From the NCBI GenBank assembly GCA_047947185.1, contig CP170502.1, forward strand, positions 5,789,791-5,853,790: a DNA stretch of 64,000 nucleotides, read 5' to 3'. The DNA comes from JANQJA01 sp047947185 (GTDB lineage: Bacteria > Pseudomonadota > Gammaproteobacteria > Pseudomonadales > Azotimanducaceae). The notes below the pieces were generated by a model that was not told the origin of the DNA, did not search any database, and worked only from the letters and a program-made list of their open reading frames with translations. A program made the translations under genes and the position numbers. Each line of letters starts with the position of its first letter. The stretch's first letter is position 1. Below, in pieces: positions 59,611-64,000 of the stretch.

Positions 59611-59921
59611 GCGGGGTTGGCGCAGTTTCGCCCACAGCCTGGCATGACCTGAATGGGCTGAACCAGATTACGTCAAAACTGGATGAAGGCGCCGCCACCC
59701 GTGAGGTTGCCGAGCAGTTTGAATCCATTTTTCTCAATATGATGCTGAAGTCCGCGAGGGAGGCAACCCTGGATGGCGGCCTGTTCTCTGATTCATCACT
59801 GGGCACCTACCAGCAAATGTTTGATCAGCAGGTTGCGGTTGCAGTCTCGGGACAGGGGTTTGGTCTTGCTGACCTGATTGTCGCGCAGATTGAACGCGCA
59901 GCCGGCACGAGTGACAACTGA
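59607..59921 (+). CDS. flgJ: FlgJ, single-domain (rod-cap only)
   Basis: 104 residues from ATG 59607. Contains only the N-terminal rod-cap domain: EVAEQFESIFLNMMLKSARE and FSDSSLGTYQQMFDQQVAVA. The peptidoglycan-hydrolase (glucosaminidase) domain that makes FlgJ ~300 residues in enteric and Pseudomonas-type bacteria is absent, and no frameshifted remnant follows since flgK starts at the stop. A separate lytic enzyme must cut the wall for the rod. Confidence 0.92.
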   Translation: MSGVGAVSPTAWHDLNGLNQITSKLDEGAATREVAEQFESIFLNMMLKSAREATLDGGLFSDSSLGTYQQMFDQQVAVAVSGQGFGLADLIVAQIERAAGTSDN

Positions 59922-61840
59922 TGGCGGACCTCCTCAACATTGGTACCACGGGGCTTCTGTCACTGCAGCGTGCGCTGTCGACGACGTCCAATAACGTCGT
60001 GAATGCCAATACCGAGGGGTACAGTCGCCAGTTGATCAATTTTGAAGCCCTGCCCGGTCAGCGGCTTGGCAACGGCTATGTGGGCAGCGGTGTGACAACT
60101 TCGACGATCCAGCGTGCCTATGATGCCCATCTGACGGCCGCCTCCCGCGAACTGTCATCATCTTTTGGCGCCAACGATACCCTGGCTGCCATGCTGGGCA
60201 GACTTGAGGACATGCTGGCAGACGCAGAGTCGGGAGTGGGACAACACATCCAGCAGTTTTTCGACTCATTGAATGGCCTGGCCCAGAATCCAACCGGGTC
60301 AGCAGAACGCCAGGTTGTGCTGGCTGAAGCCGGTGCGCTGACCCGCAGGGTGGGTGATACCAGCCAGAACATGGTGACCCTGCAGCGTGAGACCGCAGAT
60401 CGTATTCGTGCCAGCGTTGTTGAGGTAAACGATATCGCGGCTCGACTGGCAGAGGTGAATGACACGCTGCTCGGCCAACAGGGTGGCGCTGGCGCATCAA
60501 TGGTCATGCTGGACGAGCGTGACCTGCTGCTGGACCGGCTTGCTGCGCTGGTGGACATTGACAGCAAACAGGGTGCGGGCGGTAGTGTGGATGTGTTTAT
60601 CGGTAAAGGCCAGTCCCTGGTGATCGGCAGCCAGGCGACTCTGCTTGCAACTGGTGCAAATGCGTATGATCCGGAGAAGGTCAACCTGCTGGCTTCCCCG
60701 GGTGCCGGTGTTGCCGTTGATATCAGCAGGCAACTTGAAGGCGGGGAAATTGGTGGACTGCTGGATTTCCAGAACCGCCAGCTGGGCCAGGCACTTGACC
60801 AGCTTGGACTGGTCACCCTGGGGCTTGCGACCAGCGTTAACGCCCAACACCGGCTGGGACTGGACGCATCCGGCAGACCAGGCGCGGACTTCTTTGCCAT
60901 AGCGCCGCCAGCGGCCATCAGCAGTAACCGTAACGCGGGTTCAGCGGTGCTGGCTGTCAACATTGACTCGGTTGCAGATCTCAGGGCAACGGGTTACACG
61001 GCGCAGTTTGATGGCGCGGCCTGGCAGGTTACGCGTGACAGTGATGGCAGTCTGGTCAGTGGGCCCGGCGGTATGGCGTTTGATGGCCTGTCGCTCACTG
61101 TCACCGGCACCCCGGCCGTCGGTGACAGTTTCAGGATTGAAGCCACAAGGACGGCACCGTCAACATTCAGGTTGTTACTTGGTGAAGGCACGGGCATTGC
61201 GGCCAGCGGTCCGGTACGCCAGACGGTCAGTAAAACCAACCTGGGTACTCTCGCTGTGAAAGACCAGGGTGTGACTTCGGCTGCCGGCCTGCCGCTGGCG
61301 GCTGCGATCACACTCACGTTTGACCTGGATGCGCTTGGCCCAGGTCAACCGGGCTTCCTGGTCGCTGGCAGCGCGGCCCAGGCAACTATTGCCTTTGATC
61401 CGAGCCTCGACAGCAACGGCAAGCGCGTCACGATCGAGGACGCAGGTGGCCTCACCCTGGAACTCAGCGGTGAGCCACGCCCCGGTGATCAATTGACCAT
61501 CAACAATAATACCCAGGCATCAGCAGACAACAGGAATGCCACAGCGCTGTCCATGATCGCCGGCGAGCGGTTTCTCGCAGGGACGAGCACCCTGGGCCAG
61601 GCGTTCGGTAACCTGATCGCGCGGGTTGGTACCCAGACCCAGCAGGCCAGCGTTCGGGCTGCAACAGATGAGCGGCTGCTGATTCAGGCCCGGGCGGCAC
61701 GCGACAGTGTGGCTGGGGTGAACCTCGATGAAGAAGCAGCCAACCTGATGCGATTCCAGCAGGCTTACCAGGCTGCGGCGCAACTGGTCGCGGCGGCGGA
61801 CGACATGTTCCAGGTGTTGCTTGGGGCGACACGCCGATGA
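59921..61840 (+). CDS. flgK: FlgK, hook-filament junction protein 1
   Basis: 639 residues from ATG 59921 (overlaps flgJ stop by one base). N-terminal LLNIGTTGLLSLQRALSTTS then NNVVNANTEGYSRQLINFEA; C-terminal VNLDEEAANLMRFQQAYQAA and QLVAAADDMFQVLLGATRR. Longer than E. coli FlgK (about 550), the extra being in the middle variable domain (~residues 310-560). Needs the FlgN chaperone. Confidence 0.96.
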   Translation: MADLLNIGTTGLLSLQRALSTTSNNVVNANTEGYSRQLINFEALPGQRLGNGYVGSGVTTSTIQRAYDAHLTAASRELSSSFGANDTLAAMLGRLEDMLADAESGVGQHIQQFFDSLNGLAQNPTGSAERQVVLAEAGALTRRVGDTSQNMVTLQRETADRIRASVVEVNDIAARLAEVNDTLLGQQGGAGASMVMLDERDLLLDRLAALVDIDSKQGAGGSVDVFIGKGQSLVIGSQATLLATGANAYDPEKVNLLASPGAGVAVDISRQLEGGEIGGLLDFQNRQLGQALDQLGLVTLGLATSVNAQHRLGLDASGRPGADFFAIAPPAAISSNRNAGSAVLAVNIDSVADLRATGYTAQFDGAAWQVTRDSDGSLVSGPGGMAFDGLSLTVTGTPAVGDSFRIEATRTAPSTFRLLLGEGTGIAASGPVRQTVSKTNLGTLAVKDQGVTSAAGLPLAAAITLTFDLDALGPGQPGFLVAGSAAQATIAFDPSLDSNGKRVTIEDAGGLTLELSGEPRPGDQLTINNNTQASADNRNATALSMIAGERFLAGTSTLGQAFGNLIARVGTQTQQASVRAATDERLLIQARAARDSVAGVNLDEEAANLMRFQQAYQAAAQLVAAADDMFQVLLGATRR

Positions 61841-63030
61841 CCGTTCGTATGTCTTCCGGTGAGATCCTGGCGCAGGGTATTCGTGCCATCATGGATCAGC
61901 AGTCACGTCTGGCGGAGACGGAGCTGAAGCTTGCGACAGGCAAGCGAATCGGCAAGCCGTCAGATGATCCATCGGATGCAGTTCGCATCCATGACCTGAC
62001 CCGGGAAATCAATGGCGTTCAACAGCGCCAGGCCAATATTGGCGCGGCACGGGGCCAGCTCGAGTATGCAGAGACCGTTGTGAAACAGGCGGGTGAATCC
62101 CTGCAGCGGGTCCGGGAGTTGATGGTCCAGGCCAATAATGCCACCTTGAACAGTGATGGCAGGCAGGCCATCGCAGGCGAGCTTGCTGCCTTGAACGAAC
62201 ATCTCCTGTCAATCGCCAATACCCGGGATGCTTCCGGCCGCTACCTGTTTGGGGGATACCAGTCGAGTTCTGTGCCTTTTTCACGGGTCGCCGGCGAAGT
62301 GGTGTACCAGGGTGACCAGGGAACCCGATCGCTGGCAATTGGCCCGGGTCTACAGATTGAGACTGCCGACTCCGGTTATACGGTGTTCCAGGATATCAGG
62401 GTCGGCAATGGTGTTTTTGACGTGGTTGCGGGCGCTGCCAACAGTGGCACTGGAGTGGTCAGTGCCGAGAGTGCCGGTCCGTTTGAATTTGGCCAATACA
62501 CCCTCACAGTCTCGCAGCCGGACCCGGCCATACCCCCGCAATACGTGGTTAGCGAAGGCTCCGGAGTAACCGTTCAGGCGGGAGTGTTCACGCCGGGTGA
62601 GCCAGTGACATTTGCTGGCGTCGCCCTTGTCATAAAGGGCCAGCCCGTGGATGGCGACAGTTTTGAAATAGGACCCGCACCCAGGCAGGATGTGTTTTCG
62701 ACAATTCAGCAGGCTGTGGAACTGCTGTCGGATAGTGGTTCCTCAACAGCACGAAACAATGGACTCAATCGCGCCCTGGACGGTGTTGATCAGGCCATTG
62801 GTCATTTTCTGGATGTACGGGCCAGTATTGGTGCGCGCATGAATACCCTTGACGCGGAGGAGTCCATCAATAGCGCAACCCTGCTTGGGTTCGAAAAGTC
62901 ACTTTCAACCATTGCTGATATTGACGTCGTGGAGGCGATAAATGAGCTGAATGTGCGGCGCACTGCCCTTGAGGCAGCGCAGCTTGCATACGTGCAGATC
63001 AGGGATCTGTCACTCTTCAAATACCTGTAA
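61837..63030 (+). CDS. flgL: FlgL, hook-filament junction protein 3
   Basis: 397 residues from ATG 61837 (ATGA overlap with flgK). N-terminal flagellin-like KLATGKRIGKPSDDPSDAVR; C-terminal ASIGARMNTLDAEESINSAT and DIDVVEAINELNVRRTALEA. Normal length. Last gene of the flgB-flgL run; a large hairpin follows. Confidence 0.96.
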   Translation: MTVRMSSGEILAQGIRAIMDQQSRLAETELKLATGKRIGKPSDDPSDAVRIHDLTREINGVQQRQANIGAARGQLEYAETVVKQAGESLQRVRELMVQANNATLNSDGRQAIAGELAALNEHLLSIANTRDASGRYLFGGYQSSSVPFSRVAGEVVYQGDQGTRSLAIGPGLQIETADSGYTVFQDIRVGNGVFDVVAGAANSGTGVVSAESAGPFEFGQYTLTVSQPDPAIPPQYVVSEGSGVTVQAGVFTPGEPVTFAGVALVIKGQPVDGDSFEIGPAPRQDVFSTIQQAVELLSDSGSSTARNNGLNRALDGVDQAIGHFLDVRASIGARMNTLDAEESINSATLLGFEKSLSTIADIDVVEAINELNVRRTALEAAQLAYVQIRDLSLFKYL

Positions 63031-63050
63031 TCATAGCGTTTTGGAGGCGC

Positions 63051-63101
63051 AAATTGCCTGTTGACCCGGGAGGGTGAAGAAAATTTCCCGGCAGGCAATT
63101 T
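63051..63101. promoter_or_regulatory. Large nested hairpin between flgL and flagellin
   Basis: Outer arms AAATTGCCTG (63051-63060) and CAGGCAATTT (63092-63101) are perfect; inner arms CCGGGA (63066-63071) and TCCCGG (63086-63091) nest inside. The right outer arm ends on the first T of the -35 box of the flagellin promoter. It probably ends flgL transcription and may also affect the promoter. Confidence 0.65.
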
Positions 63102-63127
63102 AAAGGTTTGACCAGGACAACCGATAA
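63101..63127 (+). promoter_or_regulatory. Sigma-28 promoter of flagellin
   Basis: TAAA (63101-63104), 15 bases, ACCGATAA (63120-63127): one mismatch to TAAA-N15-GCCGATAA. Leader about 100 bases to the ATG at 63235. Confidence 0.9.
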
Positions 63128-63234
63128 GTGCTTATCGACGGGACTGAGTTTCCGTTGGTAAGTCCGATATCGGGAGTATTGCCTACCCGGTATTAGACCA
63201 AAAATTTGAGTCTAAATATGAGGATAGGAAAACC

Positions 63235-64000
63235 ATGGCGCAAACGATCAATACGAACATTGCTTCCATGACTGCTCAGCGAAACCTGAACAGTTCCCAA
63301 TCGAGTCTGACGACATCTTTGCAGCGTCTATCTTCCGGGTTGCGGATCAATAGCGCCAAAGACGATGCCGCAGGGCTCGCGATTTCGGAACGGTTTACTT
63401 CACAGGTTCGTGGACTGATGCAGGCTGCCCGAAATGCCAACGATGGTATTTCACTGGCGCAGACCGCAGAAGGGGCACTCAAGGAAGTTTCCAATAACCT
63501 GCAGCGAATTCGAGAGCTGTCTGTACAGTCCGCCAACGGCACCAACAGTGCCTCGGACCGTGCCGCCCTGCAAACGGAAGTTTCCCAACTGGTGGCAGAA
63601 ATCGACCGCGTTGCGAGTCAGACGACCTTCAATGATATCAAACTGCTTGATGGTACTTTCTCCAACAAGGCGTTCCAGATTGGCGCCAATGCAGGTGAAA
63701 CCATCAACGTGTCGAACATCGCCAGTTCACGTACCGGTGACCTGGGTGCTGCACTGACATCCACAGTGACCGGTGGTGCGGTAACCGGTGGTCTGTCAGC
63801 TGGTGACCTTCTGATCAATGGTGTGGATGTGGGTACTGTCGCCGGTGATGCGAAAACCATTGCGGCGCAGATCAACAGCCTGTCCGGTGCCAACGTGACG
63901 GCAGCGGCCAACTCCCTGACGGTTTCGGGCAGCAGCATGACGGGTGCCGCGCTGACCGGTACAATCACAATCAATGGCGTGAGCACAGCAAGCGTCACAA
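63235..64000 (+). CDS. fliC: Flagellin, 3' end outside window
   Basis: Open from ATG 63235 (AGGATAGG upstream) to the end of the window, 255 codons seen. The conserved D0/D1 part: NTNIASMTAQRNLNSSQSSL, LQRLSSGLRINSAKDDAAGL, AISERFTSQVRGLMQAARNA, NDGISLAQTAEGALKEVSNN and LQRIRELSVQSANGTNSASD. The variable, Gly/Thr/Ser-rich domain begins around residue 180. Filament protein secreted through the hook. The C-terminal D0/D1 lies beyond the window. Confidence 0.97.
   Translation, partial: MAQTINTNIASMTAQRNLNSSQSSLTTSLQRLSSGLRINSAKDDAAGLAISERFTSQVRGLMQAARNANDGISLAQTAEGALKEVSNNLQRIRELSVQSANGTNSASDRAALQTEVSQLVAEIDRVASQTTFNDIKLLDGTFSNKAFQIGANAGETINVSNIASSRTGDLGAALTSTVTGGAVTGGLSAGDLLINGVDVGTVAGDAKTIAAQINSLSGANVTAAANSLTVSGSSMTGAALTGTITINGVSTASVT

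Overview
The window reads as chromosome of a motile, aerobic gammaproteobacterium. The evidence is a complete flgA/flgBCDEFGHIJKL set with FlgM/FlgN and promoter motifs for both sigma-54 and sigma-28 (a Pseudomonas/Vibrio-like hierarchy), an OxyR with both redox cysteines, NupC, FolE, and many acyl-CoA catabolic genes. No rRNA, tRNA, complete insertion sequence or CRISPR array was seen. Both ends are cut inside genes: an alpha/beta hydrolase at the left and flagellin at the right.

Layout. 0-1.65 kb: a secreted alpha/beta hydrolase and a flavin-reductase-like split-barrel protein, overlapping. 1.65-7.6 kb: an accessory island of debris around a few intact genes: a HipBA toxin-antitoxin pair, a VOC-fold protein and a PEP-CTERM-type exported protein. 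The debris includes a decayed second copy of the 0-1.65 kb genes, an MFS-transporter tail and an unidentified decayed reading frame. 7.6-14.7 kb: housekeeping and accessory genes (two GNAT acetyltransferases, NupC, a 2-oxoglutarate-type oxygenase, a ClpP-like protease, HupE/UreJ with a parvulin-like protein, a lysine-methyltransferase-like enzyme). 14.7-43 kb: mainly lipid/acyl-CoA and redox metabolism (two acyl-CoA dehydrogenases, CoA transferase, acyl-CoA synthetase, PhyH dioxygenase, LLM flavin enzyme, KorAB 2-oxoglutarate:ferredoxin oxidoreductase, peroxiredoxin, APH-like kinase, GSTs, two MBL hydrolases). It also holds OxyR, a CBS protein, a repeat-motif protein and an unusual pseudoprotease/FHA membrane protein. 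Two genes here are interrupted: an MBL hydrolase by an in-frame amber codon and a GST by a one-base shift in a T run.

43-51.6 kb is a compact signalling island directly beside the flagellar genes: HDOD protein, a ChpT-like degenerate histidine kinase, two OmpR-type regulators, a stand-alone globin, a soluble hybrid kinase, a REC-kinase, a REC-EAL protein and a YcgR-like PilZ protein. Several of these genes carry TAAA-N15-GCCGATAA-like sigma-28 motifs of the kind also seen before flgM and flagellin. The reading offered here is that gas or redox state, read by the globin, feeds a soluble phosphorelay that adjusts c-di-GMP and flagellar function. That link is inference.

51.6-64 kb: flgM-flgN-pilZ and flgA read leftward; flgB to flgL and flagellin read rightward. 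flgA and flgB have divergent sigma-54 promoters with dyads between them.
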